Source: a virus
Direction: 5' to 3' (one strand)
IMG/VR virus record: IMGVR_UViG_3300035703_000239
Location: 1-36,116 of that record
DNA: 36,116 bases
Part shown: piece after piece, positions 12,461 through 21,105 of the stretch
How positions within the stretch are numbered: the first letter of the stretch is position 1
How the letters are laid out: every line of letters begins with the position of its first letter
The notes under the pieces: generated by a model
What the model saw: the letters and a program-made list of their open reading frames with translations, nothing else
What the model was told of the DNA's origin: nothing
Databases searched by the model: none
Program-made: the position numbers and the translations under genes

Positions 12461-14183
12461 CCTTTAACTGAGCTTCAAGTGCCTCTACTCTCGCTGCCAA
12501 TTCTTGCACAGCTTTCACCAGAGGAGAAATGAACATTTCTCGGCTAATAGCTTGGATGCCGTCTGGCCCCTGATCCCAGCCATTGAAAGTGGAGCAGCCT
12601 TCAGCGTCCAGCGCTGCTTTTACTTCCTGAGCTATAAACCCATGAATCACTGTCTGAGTATCTTTTTCGTTCTTCTCAGCGTAATACGGATGATCTTTTG
12701 GCAGCTGGTTTTGCGGCTTCCATGTGAACTTAATGGGGTTCAGTCGCTTGATGAATGAGAGACCAAGATCGTCATGCCCGATGATGTTTTTCATCGTGCC
12801 GTCAGATGTCTGTGTCCATGTAGCGTTTACTGTGTAAGCGTTGTAAATCTTGCCGGCGCTACTACCAAGCGTAACCGTACTATCGCCGGATCCTACAACG
12901 GAAGGGCCGATAACAATTTGATTGACTGCTGCCCCTACAGTCGTGTCACACGCATAACCTAAACATACATTGCCATTGCCTGTGGTTACCGTTGGAGCAG
13001 CACCTCGACCGATGACGACGTTGTTGTAGCCCGATGTGCAAGCATCAAGCGCAAATGGTGAAATAGCAACGTTTTGATAACCAGTGGTATTCCCGTCAAG
13101 ACAGCTAGAACCTATAGCAACATTTTGTTGTCCTGTCGTATTCGATAAAAGCGCTCCGGTTCCGACGGCTGTATTAGACCCGCCGGTTGTGAGATTTTGC
13201 AAAGCACCTGAACCTACTGCCGTATTGCTTAAGGCAGTTGTTGATGTCGTCATTGTCTCCATACCAATAGCGACATTGCTAGATCCAGTTGTATTATCAG
13301 ACAGAGCCCCAAAACCAACCGCAACGTTTGTGCCGCCGCTTGTAGTTGCAAGTCCAGCCTCATAACCAATAAAAGTATTACCAGATGCTGTATTTACAGC
13401 CCCCGCACCAAAACCTAAAAATGTGTTTGCACCTGGTGGAAAGGTTGAATCTGTTTGACCTATAAGGCCAGCAGCCGGTGCAGACGAAACCCATGTTGTT
13501 CCGTTTGAAGTCAATACGTTGCCATTAGAGCCTGGCGCAACAGTCTGTAAGGCAGACGTACCGTTGCCAAGCAGTACCCTATTTGCGGTTAATGAAGTAG
13601 CGCCAGTACCTCCATTAGCAACAGGCAAAGTTCCTGTAACGCCGGCAGATAAACTTACATTGGTGATTGTGTTATTGCTGCCATTAATCGTTTTGTTTGT
13701 AAGCGTTTCTGTGCCATTAAGGGTTATGTAAGATCCAGCAGGCAAGTAAGTAGCAACCCAAATAGAGCCGTTATAGACTCGCATTTCGTTTGCAACGCTA
13801 TTCCAGTACAAAGCGCCGGTTAACAAAGCGTTTCCGTCGTTGTCTAACGTCGGATTACTTGTTTTGCTTCCTAAATACCGATCATCAAATGCGTCATAGC
13901 TTGCGGCTGCGCTGCTTGCTGAAGACGCTGCTGAACTAGCGCTAGAAGAAGCATTGCTTGCAGAGGTGCTAGCAGCCGATGCGGAGGCAGACGCATTACT
14001 TGCTGATGTACTGGCTGAAGATGCTGAAGCAGCAGCAGCGATCTCGTCAGCATTGACCGCTGAGGCTAAAGCGTTCGCCTCGGTAGCAAAGTCAGGCAGA
14101 GCTGCGAGAAAAGTATCGGCGCGACTTGCAAAGTTAGCTGGGTCATCACGCGATGGTGGTGTTGGTAGCGCAGTGATTGTCAT
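12444..14183 (-). CDS. Tail fibre with C-terminal S74 intramolecular chaperone
   Basis: 579 residues. The N-terminal about 45 residues are like tail-attachment segments of siphophage fibres. Residues about 50-95 are an extended Ala/Ser repeat, probably a trimeric coiled coil. Residues about 260-420 are a run of about 23-residue repeats with NTAVGSGAL/NVAIG motifs, typical of trimeric beta-roll shafts in YadA-like adhesins and fibres. The C-terminal 120 residues are a Peptidase_S74 domain: the SDGTMKN segment at Ser460 is the expected autocleavage site, followed by INP-type and FIAQEV signatures and a final coiled coil. The domain trimerises the fibre and is then cut off. Likely receptor-binding protein. 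Confidence 0.85.
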   Translation of the reverse strand: MTITALPTPPSRDDPANFASRADTFLAALPDFATEANALASAVNADEIAAAASASSASTSASNASASASAASTSASNASSSASSAASSASSAAASYDAFDDRYLGSKTSNPTLDNDGNALLTGALYWNSVANEMRVYNGSIWVATYLPAGSYITLNGTETLTNKTINGSNNTITNVSLSAGVTGTLPVANGGTGATSLTANRVLLGNGTSALQTVAPGSNGNVLTSNGTTWVSSAPAAGLIGQTDSTFPPGANTFLGFGAGAVNTASGNTFIGYEAGLATTSGGTNVAVGFGALSDNTTGSSNVAIGMETMTTSTTALSNTAVGSGALQNLTTGGSNTAVGTGALLSNTTGQQNVAIGSSCLDGNTTGYQNVAISPFALDACTSGYNNVVIGRGAAPTVTTGNGNVCLGYACDTTVGAAVNQIVIGPSVVGSGDSTVTLGSSAGKIYNAYTVNATWTQTSDGTMKNIIGHDDLGLSFIKRLNPIKFTWKPQNQLPKDHPYYAEKNEKDTQTVIHGFIAQEVKAALDAEGCSTFNGWDQGPDGIQAISREMFISPLVKAVQELAARVEALEAQLKDDQRG

Positions 14184-15100
14184 ATCAATCCTTCGATTTC
14201 AAGCCTACACAATGAGCGCGTAGGGTAAGCGATGTCAATACTAAAGTCTCTATAAAAGCCATAAACGACAAGCGGCTGATAATCAGCGCTTTCTGATCCG
14301 ATGTAAACACTTGGCACAGCGCGAACGTCTGCAAGCAACCGCTGCACTGTTCTCAAGCCCGTATTATCAAGCAAGAATGTAGCGCTCATGCGCTTGCTAA
14401 ATGCTCGTTCGGTAAAGGTGACAACGCCCGTGTCTGGGTCTGTGTCCTTGCGCGAATAGTCAATAATTCCAATGGTTGCGCCTTGCTCAGTGCCGTAGTC
14501 GCCTAGTGTGTACAACGTGCCAAAGATGAATTCGCCTATTGCAACCGTTCCTGTACCAGTAATCGTGACTGTAATCTGAGCGTTGAGTCGCAAAGGTAGG
14601 CCAGTGACTACAAGCTGATCTTCGAATACGAAAGGCTCGAAAAAGTATTCGTACCAGTCATCAACAACCGATGTTTCCAAATCAAAGGTCTGGTTGTAAA
14701 TAGGTGGGCTTGCGCCGCCATCGGTGACAATAACCTGCGCGGATGTGCCGGTGATGTTCATCAGAGCAATAGCATCTACCCAGTTAGGGTTAGGCTCTAT
14801 GCGAATGGTTAGGCTTGTTGTTGATGTCGTTTGCGAAGATACCTGACGATCAAATGCAGCGCATTTATTGCATACGCCCAAGTCCTGCCATTTCGTTGCG
14901 TCTGTGCCTGGTGTCGATGTGTTGCTGCTAACGAGGCTTATAAAGATGTGGTTAACCGTGTAACCAGGGTAAGCGACCGGATAGAGTACCTTCGCGTCTT
15001 TGGCGTATGACGTGCCACTTGCCCATGCTGATGTTGGCTCTGGAGCGTCGTTATATATGACCATCGACGGGTCATAGGGTGATGGCTTTAATAATTTCAT
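14180..15100 (-). CDS. Tail-tip/baseplate-associated protein, hypothetical
   Basis: The 306-residue protein follows the tape measure gene with a four-base overlap, where siphophages encode distal-tail or baseplate-hub proteins. It is beta-rich: a W-x2-GT-SYAKDAKVLYPV segment resembling a small carbohydrate-binding-like module, a CNKC pair (about residues 77-80), and a C-terminal half with TFTERAFSKRMSATFLLDN and SLCRLEIEGLI. The CNKC could coordinate metal. No lambda L/M/K/J-like set is recognised downstream, so this protein and the fibre may build most of the tail tip. Confidence 0.65.
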   Translation of the reverse strand: MKLLKPSPYDPSMVIYNDAPEPTSAWASGTSYAKDAKVLYPVAYPGYTVNHIFISLVSSNTSTPGTDATKWQDLGVCNKCAAFDRQVSSQTTSTTSLTIRIEPNPNWVDAIALMNITGTSAQVIVTDGGASPPIYNQTFDLETSVVDDWYEYFFEPFVFEDQLVVTGLPLRLNAQITVTITGTGTVAIGEFIFGTLYTLGDYGTEQGATIGIIDYSRKDTDPDTGVVTFTERAFSKRMSATFLLDNTGLRTVQRLLADVRAVPSVYIGSESADYQPLVVYGFYRDFSIDIAYPTRSLCRLEIEGLI

Positions 15101-18100
15101 ACGACCACCGTATCCAAAGGCTGATCGACATCGGTCTTGACGGTAAGCCCGCGAACGTCCCAGTTATCCTGTAAGCGGAATATTTTAGACGTGTTAATCG
15201 CGGTGGATCGCGTCTCGGCTCGCATAAGCGTTACCTCATCGCGCAAGGCTCGTATCTCTGCCGCTACAACGTTCTCGCCGCCTACGACTGGGTTGTATTG
15301 CGCTGGCACGACAGCCTCGCCTTTGTGAAGGTAAGCGAGCATGTCTTGCGGGATAAAGTTTGTGCCGGTGGCAAATGATTGCACTCCTACTATTCTGCCT
15401 GTATCACCACCGCCAGCAGCGCCACCAACTGAACGAGCGCCAGGGCTTGTGCCGCGAGTAAGTCCAAGTGCTACGTTAACCGCATCGGTCGATGCAAATT
15501 GCAATTCTCGGCTAAATTGCTCGACTGCCTGTGCAGCAGATAATGATTCGCTAAAGTTCCATTCGTTCGGGTTGTTGTTTGGTACAACATCACCAAAGAG
15601 CTGGCCATCGGTGAGCTTACCGCCGACGAATGTACCCCCTTTGCCATTCTTAGATGACTCAAGGCCAGCGTAGAGCTCTGCAACTCGTGTTGCGCTTCCC
15701 GCTGCTGCTAGAGCTTCGTTAATGCCGCCTGCAAGCCCAGAGATTTCAGACTGTACGGTTGCGCCTTCGATCTGTCCGCCGGATGGACCGCCGACATATT
15801 CAACGCCGTTAGGACCGAATAGATAACGACCCCCTACGCGGGTTTCTCCGCCGCCTGCTAGCTTAGCAATTAGAGCCGCTGCACCTATGGCTAGACCTAT
15901 AGGACCAAGCGCAGTGGCGACGCTGCTCATAGCCGAACCTATGCCGCCAGCAATAGAAGAGACACCGCCAGCAATGCTTGTGCCTATGCCTGCGAGTGTC
16001 GTTCCAGCAGTTGCCGCTCCACCTGCAATAGCAGCCCCGCTAGTAACAGCACCGCCAGCAACAGCAGATGTAGCAGCCTGAGTGCCAAGCAAACTGGAAA
16101 CCATGCCTTTGATCGCATTTGAAATCGGGTTAGTAATGCCGAGCAAACCTGCTGCGACACCATCCATGAATGGCTTGATAATTGATTCAGCGACAAAAGC
16201 CTTAAAGCGATTACGCATTACATCGAGCAGGTTCTCAAAGAATCCCTTGCCTGATTCAAACCCGCGCATCAGAGCGTCAGTTAAGCCTTTTGAAAGCTCG
16301 TCTGTAGCCTTCTTCCATTCGTCGGCAGCGTCTTTAGCGGCCTGAACGTGCACACCCTTTTCCTTAAGGTTCGCAAGTTCTCTTAGCCTTTCAGCCTGGA
16401 TGCGATAGTTCTCTGCCGTCTCTGCGTCGAAGTCAGCCTCTAGTGCTAGCTGTGCAGCCCTTTCTAGGCTTGCAGCTCGCTCGTTGATCTTGGCAACCTC
16501 AAGCATACCGACCTCTTGCTTGCTTAAACTAAGGCCTGCGTTGAGCTCTTTTTGCTTCTCAACTTCTTTGTCAATGGAAACTAGTGATTTAATTTGCTCA
16601 GTAAGTAGCTTGTCTCGTGCGTCTTGATAACGCTCGGCAGCAGCAGCGCCGTTAGTCATCGCGTTGTTTAGCTCTTTCTGTGCGATGAGCTCTTCGAGCA
16701 TGACACCAACTCGCGCCTTTTGATCGTCAGAGAGCTTAGAGATTTCGTCGATGTACTTCTTAAGAAAATCGTTAGCATCGCGCTGTGCATCGGACATACC
16801 AGACAATGCGCCGTCAGCCTCTATCAACTTAGCTGCCTGCTCGTTGATCGAGCCTACAACCTTCTCGTAGGCTTTTGCCTGCTCTTCTAATTGCTTTTTG
16901 ACTTCGCCCCGCCTCGCTGCCTCTTGCTCAAGCGCAATGTTGCCTTCGAGTAGCGTAACGATCTCTAGCTTGCGAGCTTCCGTCAATTTAAGCGCACCCG
17001 TTTGTATGTCTAGCATCACCTTGAGAGCTTCTTTTTGCGTTGAGCTCAACTTGCCGTTGTTGGCCTCTTCAAGCAGCAGCTCTGCATTGGTCTCGCGCAG
17101 TTTCTCGACTAGCTTCGTATAAAGGCTCTCTTGTTTCTCAAGCTCTTTCACCTGCTCTTTAGTAAGTGCAATCGCTTTCTCTTGAGCTGGTGATGCGTTA
17201 GCTTCCATAAAGGCTGCACGCTGCTGCTCGCTTTCATAGACTGCCTTGGTTGCTTCCTCGGCTCGCTTATTCTCGGCAACCATTGCGCTTATTGCATTGA
17301 CTGCTGGCACAGCAGCAGCGGTTAAGGCCATGATCGCAAGAGCAACAGGGTTGGCAGCGAAAGCAGCAGATAGCGCAACCACGCCAGCGGTTAGCGCACC
17401 GACAGCGGCAACGATGGCAGGCAGTGCAGCAAGTAAAGCGCCGCCGGTAAAAATCCCAGCCCAAATCATGAGCTGCGTCTTGTTATTCTCGATGGCCGTT
17501 CCAAGGCTTGCAACACCGTTATTAAGGCCTTGAATAACAGAGGTTAGACCGCGAACCGAATCAAGCAGGATGTCGCCAAACAGACCCTTATTGAAGGTCA
17601 TGAAGAGCTGATCCCAAGTGTCGCCAAGGTTAGAAATAGCGCCGTCTAAGGTCTTGGCTCGCGTCTCCATGGCGCCAGCAAAATCAACCTCACCAAGCCT
17701 GCGAAGATACTCGGTAATCTCTGCTGCGTTCTTTCCGACGGTCTCAGACATGCCGCGAAAGGTTAGCGTGACGCGATCGCCCTCGGAGCTTGCCTTGATG
17801 CCAAACTCTTTTAAACGCTCAAACTCGCCTGTAGCTGCGTCTGCAACAGCCTCAATGAGCTGGTTCAAGCTCTTGCCCATCGCACTAGCGGTGTTGCCGT
17901 AGGATTCCAAGGCTTCGCGACTTGCATCCAAGCCCAGAGCCTTCATCTTGACAAATGCGCCTGTAACCTCAGCGAGGCTAAAAGGTGTCGTGGCAGCGAA
18001 GTCTTTGATCCATGCAAACTCGATCTCTGCCGCACGGCTTGAGCCAGAAACGGTAATCAGCGATGAATTAAGCACGTCGAACTCGCGTTGTACGGCTATG

Positions 18101-18288
18101 AGCTTGGTCGCAAACGCCTCGACGGATAATGCGCCGACGATGCTAGCAATGGCAGCAGTGGCAACTTCGACCGATTTCTTAATGTCGCCCATCGCGTTAT
18201 CGACGGTCTTTTTGGCTTTGTCCATGTCCTGCTGTAAACGGACTATGTTTGCCATCATCTCAATCGTAAGCGTGCCGACTGTGTTCAT
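15097..18288 (-). CDS. Tail tape measure protein
   Basis: At 1063 residues this is the longest gene. The N-terminus (VGTLTIEMMANIVRLQQDMD) and the segment with DFAATTPFSLAEVTGAFVKM match lambda-type tape measures. A strongly hydrophobic stretch at about residues 270-330 and a Gly/Ala-rich one near 720-800 are the membrane-active parts. The middle (about 340-680) is long coiled coil. The C-terminus carries the common MLAYLHKGEAVVPAQY motif. At the usual 0.15 nm per residue the tail would be about 160 nm. It overlaps the chaperone fusion frame by four bases. Confidence 0.92.
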   Translation of the reverse strand: MNTVGTLTIEMMANIVRLQQDMDKAKKTVDNAMGDIKKSVEVATAAIASIVGALSVEAFATKLIAVQREFDVLNSSLITVSGSSRAAEIEFAWIKDFAATTPFSLAEVTGAFVKMKALGLDASREALESYGNTASAMGKSLNQLIEAVADAATGEFERLKEFGIKASSEGDRVTLTFRGMSETVGKNAAEITEYLRRLGEVDFAGAMETRAKTLDGAISNLGDTWDQLFMTFNKGLFGDILLDSVRGLTSVIQGLNNGVASLGTAIENNKTQLMIWAGIFTGGALLAALPAIVAAVGALTAGVVALSAAFAANPVALAIMALTAAAVPAVNAISAMVAENKRAEEATKAVYESEQQRAAFMEANASPAQEKAIALTKEQVKELEKQESLYTKLVEKLRETNAELLLEEANNGKLSSTQKEALKVMLDIQTGALKLTEARKLEIVTLLEGNIALEQEAARRGEVKKQLEEQAKAYEKVVGSINEQAAKLIEADGALSGMSDAQRDANDFLKKYIDEISKLSDDQKARVGVMLEELIAQKELNNAMTNGAAAAERYQDARDKLLTEQIKSLVSIDKEVEKQKELNAGLSLSKQEVGMLEVAKINERAASLERAAQLALEADFDAETAENYRIQAERLRELANLKEKGVHVQAAKDAADEWKKATDELSKGLTDALMRGFESGKGFFENLLDVMRNRFKAFVAESIIKPFMDGVAAGLLGITNPISNAIKGMVSSLLGTQAATSAVAGGAVTSGAAIAGGAATAGTTLAGIGTSIAGGVSSIAGGIGSAMSSVATALGPIGLAIGAAALIAKLAGGGETRVGGRYLFGPNGVEYVGGPSGGQIEGATVQSEISGLAGGINEALAAAGSATRVAELYAGLESSKNGKGGTFVGGKLTDGQLFGDVVPNNNPNEWNFSESLSAAQAVEQFSRELQFASTDAVNVALGLTRGTSPGARSVGGAAGGGDTGRIVGVQSFATGTNFIPQDMLAYLHKGEAVVPAQYNPVVGGENVVAAEIRALRDEVTLMRAETRSTAINTSKIFRLQDNWDVRGLTVKTDVDQPLDTVVV

Positions 18289-19123
18289 TTCTTGGCCTGA
18301 ATAAATGCCTTAAATGCGTTGCCTATTCTCTTGCTTACTGCTGCGCGATCAAAGGTGTTAATAGGATCACCATAAGGCGGTGGCCGATCTGGTGCCTCAG
18401 CCTGCCGAAATTCGTCCAAGTATACCCTTGACATGCCTAAAAGGATAGCGAACTCCCAGGGCTGTAGGTCCGCGCTGGTAGCGTTTGCCCATGCCTGTAC
18501 GGTAACCGGAGAAAGCGGAGATGGCCCTGCGCCGTGGTTCTCGACCATGCCTAGCGCAGTCCAATAGCTAACAAGATAGTCGGCCTGCACATCCGGCATA
18601 AGCGGAGTGCCACCACGGTTTAGGATGTCTTGCTGTCGCGGAAGCGGTTTCTCTTTGCTAACAGATTCAGCACGCTTAGGGGTGGCATGAAACCACCCAA
18701 GCTGCCTAGCATAAAGCGTTAGTTCTTCTGCGACTTCTGCATAAAATTTGCCCAGTCACCGATCGCTTTGTTTACTTGTTCGCTAATAAATCCAATGCTT
18801 GCATCGAGATACACAGCCTTGAACATCTCAGCGCCGGTCAGGTCTTTGTAACCAAAGCCATTAAAAGAGACTGTGCAAGCGGCTAAGAACTCTGCATCAA
18901 GCTCCCGCTGCTCGTTGTCTTTCATCTTCTTGCCGCCCTTTTTGACGAACTCTAGGACCGCACGATTGCGGATGCCTTGCGCTCGCTGGAATGGCTTAGA
19001 GCCTGGCCCGTAAATGGTGATGCTAAGGGCTTCGCCTTTGTCGTTGGTTAGCGGATCGCCGTCAGGCGTTTCTAACTCGACGATTGTAGTCTCGCTGACT
19101 GCGAGTGAGGAAATGTCAAACAT
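18285..19123 (-). CDS. Tail assembly chaperone GT, made by -1 frameshift
   Basis: The reading frame 18285-18599 has an in-frame open extension back to the slippery site at 18743-18749. A -1 shift there joins the first 127 codons of G (19123-18743) to 152 codons (18743-18288), giving about 279 residues. The junction reads DWANF-YAEVAEELTLYARQ and then GWFHATPKRAESVSKE. The T domain ends with FKAFIQAKK. In lambda, GT binds the tape measure and recruits tail tube subunits during assembly. Position just before the tape measure, with a four-base overlap, fits. An independent start of T is not needed. Confidence 0.82.
18719..19123 (-). CDS. Tail assembly chaperone G
   Basis: ATG at 19123 (MFDISSLAVSETT...) follows GAAGGA at eight bases. 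A frame extension to 19216 depends on TTG and crosses a large inverted repeat, so it is not used. The 134-residue protein has a beta-rich N-terminus (IVELETPDGDPLTND) and helical remainder (AEFLAACTVSFNGFGY, AIGDWANFMQKSQKN), as in gpG-like chaperones of HK97-type phages. Eight codons before its stop lies A AAT TTT, where a fraction of ribosomes would shift to make GT. Confidence 0.82.
   Translation of the reverse strand: MFDISSLAVSETTIVELETPDGDPLTNDKGEALSITIYGPGSKPFQRAQGIRNRAVLEFVKKGGKKMKDNEQRELDAEFLAACTVSFNGFGYKDLTGAEMFKAVYLDASIGFISEQVNKAIGDWANFMQKSQKN
18743..18749 (-). promoter_or_regulatory. Slippery heptamer for -1 programmed frameshift
   Basis: On the minus strand the G frame reads GCA AAT TTT ATG. 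The bases A AAT TTT fit X XXY YYZ exactly with X=A and Y=Z=T, so both tRNAs can re-pair after a -1 slip (AAA TTT). The shifted frame is open from here through the T region to 18285. The site lies just before the end of G, as in lambda G-GT. Confidence 0.82.
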
Positions 19124-19131
19124 AATTGATC

Positions 19132-19179
19132 CTTCGCGGGGATGTTTGCCCTTACCCCGAGCCCGTTGACCCCGCGAAG
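19132..19179 (-). promoter_or_regulatory. 10-bp inverted repeat covering the G ribosome binding site
   Basis: On the minus strand CTTCGCGGGG (19179-19170) and CCCCGCGAAG (19141-19132) pair perfectly across a 28-base loop. The downstream arm includes the first four bases of the GAAGGA ribosome site of gene G. The mRNA structure would hide that site until opened, which could hold G translation low relative to the tail tube gene just upstream. No T tract follows, so it is not a simple terminator. Confidence 0.65.
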
Positions 19180-19216
19180 AGTCAGGCGAGCCAGGGGCAG
19201 GTGCTAGGTAAGCCAA

Positions 19217-19693
19217 TTAAGCGGCTAAAGATTCGACGATGCCTACGCCAGCACTATTGGTCGTGATCTCAAGGGTTACTGATGCGGTGGTGATCGAATC
19301 AACCGAACCGACGTTGACCTTAAAGTTCATGACCTTGGCCTGGAAGAAATACTTATCGCCATTCTGAGTGGTGACTTTGAACGAATAGTCAGCATCAGAA
19401 AGCGAGGCGGTTTTCATAATGATCTGGCCAGCATCATCGGTGTCTAGACCGAGCGTCATCGACATCGTGCCCTCGTTAAAGCTGCCCTTAAATTTCTGGG
19501 TGCCACGAGTGCCGACGGGGTTATGAGTAACAAGTGCGTACTCACGACCAAACTCGCCAAGGTCGGTGATCTCGCCAACTAAGGCAGGTGCAGGCGATGC
19601 GTCGAACAGCGTGTTGTAGCCCGATGCGTTAAAGGTTGCAGGTGCAGACGATGTGACCCTGAGGGTTGAGCCTGCGGAGGTTGCGACAGTCAT
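19217..19693 (-). CDS. Major tail tube protein
   Basis: The 158-residue protein lies directly before the chaperone pair, the fixed place of the tail tube gene. It is beta-rich with a long alternating pattern (EITDLGEFGREYALVTHNPV, GSFNEGTMSMTLGLDTDD, YFFQAKVMNFKVNVGSVDSI) and a C-terminal VTLEITTNSAG strand, as in lambda gpV/HK97-type tube proteins. The RGTQKFKGSFNEGTM segment is typical of the family. GGAG lies six bases before the ATG. A hairpin with a T tract just upstream (19708-19724) may separate its transcription from the completion genes. Confidence 0.8.
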   Translation of the reverse strand: MTVATSAGSTLRVTSSAPATFNASGYNTLFDASPAPALVGEITDLGEFGREYALVTHNPVGTRGTQKFKGSFNEGTMSMTLGLDTDDAGQIIMKTASLSDADYSFKVTTQNGDKYFFQAKVMNFKVNVGSVDSITTASVTLEITTNSAGVGIVESLAA

Positions 19694-19707
19694 GGTTTTC
19701 TCCAGTT

Positions 19708-19724
19708 AAAAAGCCCCGTTGGGG
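19708..19724 (-). terminator. Short hairpin with T tract before the tail tube gene
   Basis: On the minus strand CCCC-AAC-GGGG forms a 4-bp GC stem followed by C and five T residues. It begins at the stop codon of the DUF3168-like gene. The stem is short, so termination would be partial at best; it may only trim or attenuate transcripts ahead of the tail tube gene. Confidence 0.4.
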
Positions 19725-20123
19725 TCACTCGTAGTACATCAAAACGTAGTCGGCTGGTTGAGTCCAGACTCCAATGTCGTTGTCTCGATCAACAGGGCCG
19801 ATGACATCTAATCGACAACTGACGATTTTATGTCCCAAAACAGTGTCATTATGCTTGAAATCGAGCAAATTTCGCAACGCAGTGAGAATAGATGCCACGC
19901 TCGCAATGTTTTTAGCCAGCGGGTTAAATTGGATTCTGGCTCGTGCCATTTGATCGGCAGTCTGGTAGGACAACGTAGGCTCTGGCGTGGTGTCAATCAC
20001 TGTGTAAACCAGTGCGGGATATTGCGTATTCTTGGGCAGCTGGACAAGCGCCTTACGACTGCCGACAAGGTTTGTGATGCTTGCATCGTTGAGCAGCTCG
20101 GCAATGATTAGTTCAGCACTCAT
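19725..20123 (-). CDS. Tail completion protein, DUF3168 family
   Basis: The 132-residue sequence fits DUF3168: an N-terminal helix (AELIIAELLNDASITNLVG), the KNTQYPALVYTVIDTTPEP strand, TADQMARARIQFNPLAKN, a helix SVASILTALRNLLDF, and a C-terminal GVWTQPADYVLMYYE strand. Members (such as the SPP1 gp17-type) sit at the head-proximal end of the tail and help join it to the connector. Order gp10-like, DUF3168, tail tube is the usual one. ATGA overlap with the upstream gene. Confidence 0.78.
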   Translation of the reverse strand: MSAELIIAELLNDASITNLVGSRKALVQLPKNTQYPALVYTVIDTTPEPTLSYQTADQMARARIQFNPLAKNIASVASILTALRNLLDFKHNDTVLGHKIVSCRLDVIGPVDRDNDIGVWTQPADYVLMYYE

Positions 20124-20680
20124 TTTAGCTTTGCAACCTCGATGGGTAATCGATTCTCGACGTAAAGCCTAAAGGCCTCGGCAGCGTCTTTCTGCTTGCG
20201 ATCAAAAGCCTTACGCATGAAAAACTGAGGCTTAATGCCAGGGTGCATGACAGCGTTACGGATCACAAAGCCACCAGGCGTTTGAAATTTGAGCCTTTTC
20301 GATACCGTGTTTTTCGTTTTCGCGCTACCCCTACCCATTGTGGCCTTTGGGATTCTGTAGGGCTTACGCACACTTCGACCGCTTCCAACGTAATAGCTGG
20401 CCGTTCCAAATTCAAGCATGTGAGCGTAAAAAGCACCGCCTTTATTTTTATCGATCCTGACGTACCCGTATGCGACACCACGACGAACGTCTGATTCAGA
20501 CTTGATGGACTTGCGAAGAAAACCGGAATCTTTAGGGACATTAGCCCTTGCCTCATCTCTAAAGACAGCAGCGCCAGCACGCAAAGCACCGCGAGTGATG
20601 TTGCGCTCTATGCGAACTGGTAGCTCTTGCAGGGCTGCGTAGAGCTCAGCAAGGCCAGTAACTTCAAACTCCGTTGCCAC
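20120..20680 (-). CDS. HK97 gp10-like tail component
   Basis: GTG at 20680 has GGA at a usual distance; a TTG at 20686 is the other option. About 186 residues. The start (FEVTGLAELYAALQELPVRI) followed by RGALRAGAAVFRDEARANVPKDSGFLRKSI is the signature of the HK97 gp10 family. YAHMLEFGTASYYV and a C-terminal HPGIKPQFFMRKAFD segment complete the pattern. These proteins act at the head-tail interface or tail terminator. An insertion of basic residues (RSVRKPYRIPKATMGRGSAK) lies in the middle. Confidence 0.8.
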   Translation of the reverse strand: MATEFEVTGLAELYAALQELPVRIERNITRGALRAGAAVFRDEARANVPKDSGFLRKSIKSESDVRRGVAYGYVRIDKNKGGAFYAHMLEFGTASYYVGSGRSVRKPYRIPKATMGRGSAKTKNTVSKRLKFQTPGGFVIRNAVMHPGIKPQFFMRKAFDRKQKDAAEAFRLYVENRLPIEVAKLK

Positions 20681-20693
20681 TCTCAATCCAGTT

Positions 20694-20783
20694 TAAAGTT
20701 GCTTCATCCCACTGATACAGCTTCCCGTTAACAACACCTAGAGACAGCGTGTTGACGTTTGCGCCGATAATCTTGGTTGTCAT
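20694..20783 (-). CDS. Very short frame (29 aa), possibly truncated
   Basis: ATG at 20783 overlaps the stop of the upstream gene as ATGA and opens 29 codons (MTTKIIGANVNTLSLGVVNG... ending WDEAL). Immediately after the stop, another frame would continue with TLNWIESGNGV, which looks like a natural continuation, as though one base were missing near 20699. I cannot tell whether this is a true short gene, a recent mutation or an assembly error. Resembles the small Trp-rich proteins that accompany fibre genes. Confidence 0.35.
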
Positions 20784-21097
20784 GCCAGCGTTCCTATTTG
20801 ATCGGTTGTTAAGTTGGCGATTTGTTCGCTAGCTAATTGCTCAATTTGCTCAGTAACCAAACTTGCTTCTTGCTGAGGCCACGCGCCTTCTACCCAAGCC
20901 CGCTTCCCATGATCCCAGTTCCATTGATAGCCTGGGCGATCTTCTGGCTTAGGGTCACGGATGATCCATTCCCAGTTTAACCATACCAATTCCTTGCCTT
21001 CAGGAATCTCTGTCGGTGGTGATGGAGCCTGTTGCCAGCCCTCTGTGCCGTCTGTTGTCTGTGATGGGATAGACCCGTTCTTTGTCCAGTATTGCAT
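20780..21097 (-). CDS. Fibre-associated hypothetical protein (105 aa)
   Basis: The protein begins MQYWTKNGSIPSQTTDGTEGW and is rich in Trp and Pro (VWLNWEWIIRDPKPEDRPGY). It ends with three copies of a seven-to-eight-residue motif (TEQIEQLA, SEQIANLT, TDQIGTLA) that look like a short amphipathic repeat. Such T-x-QI-x2-L repeats occur in phage tail-fibre and surface proteins. It follows the LamG protein gene and is probably a partner or assembly factor for that cassette. Confidence 0.55.
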   Translation of the reverse strand: MQYWTKNGSIPSQTTDGTEGWQQAPSPPTEIPEGKELVWLNWEWIIRDPKPEDRPGYQWNWDHGKRAWVEGAWPQQEASLVTEQIEQLASEQIANLTTDQIGTLA

Positions 21098-21105
21098 GGT
21101 CTACC

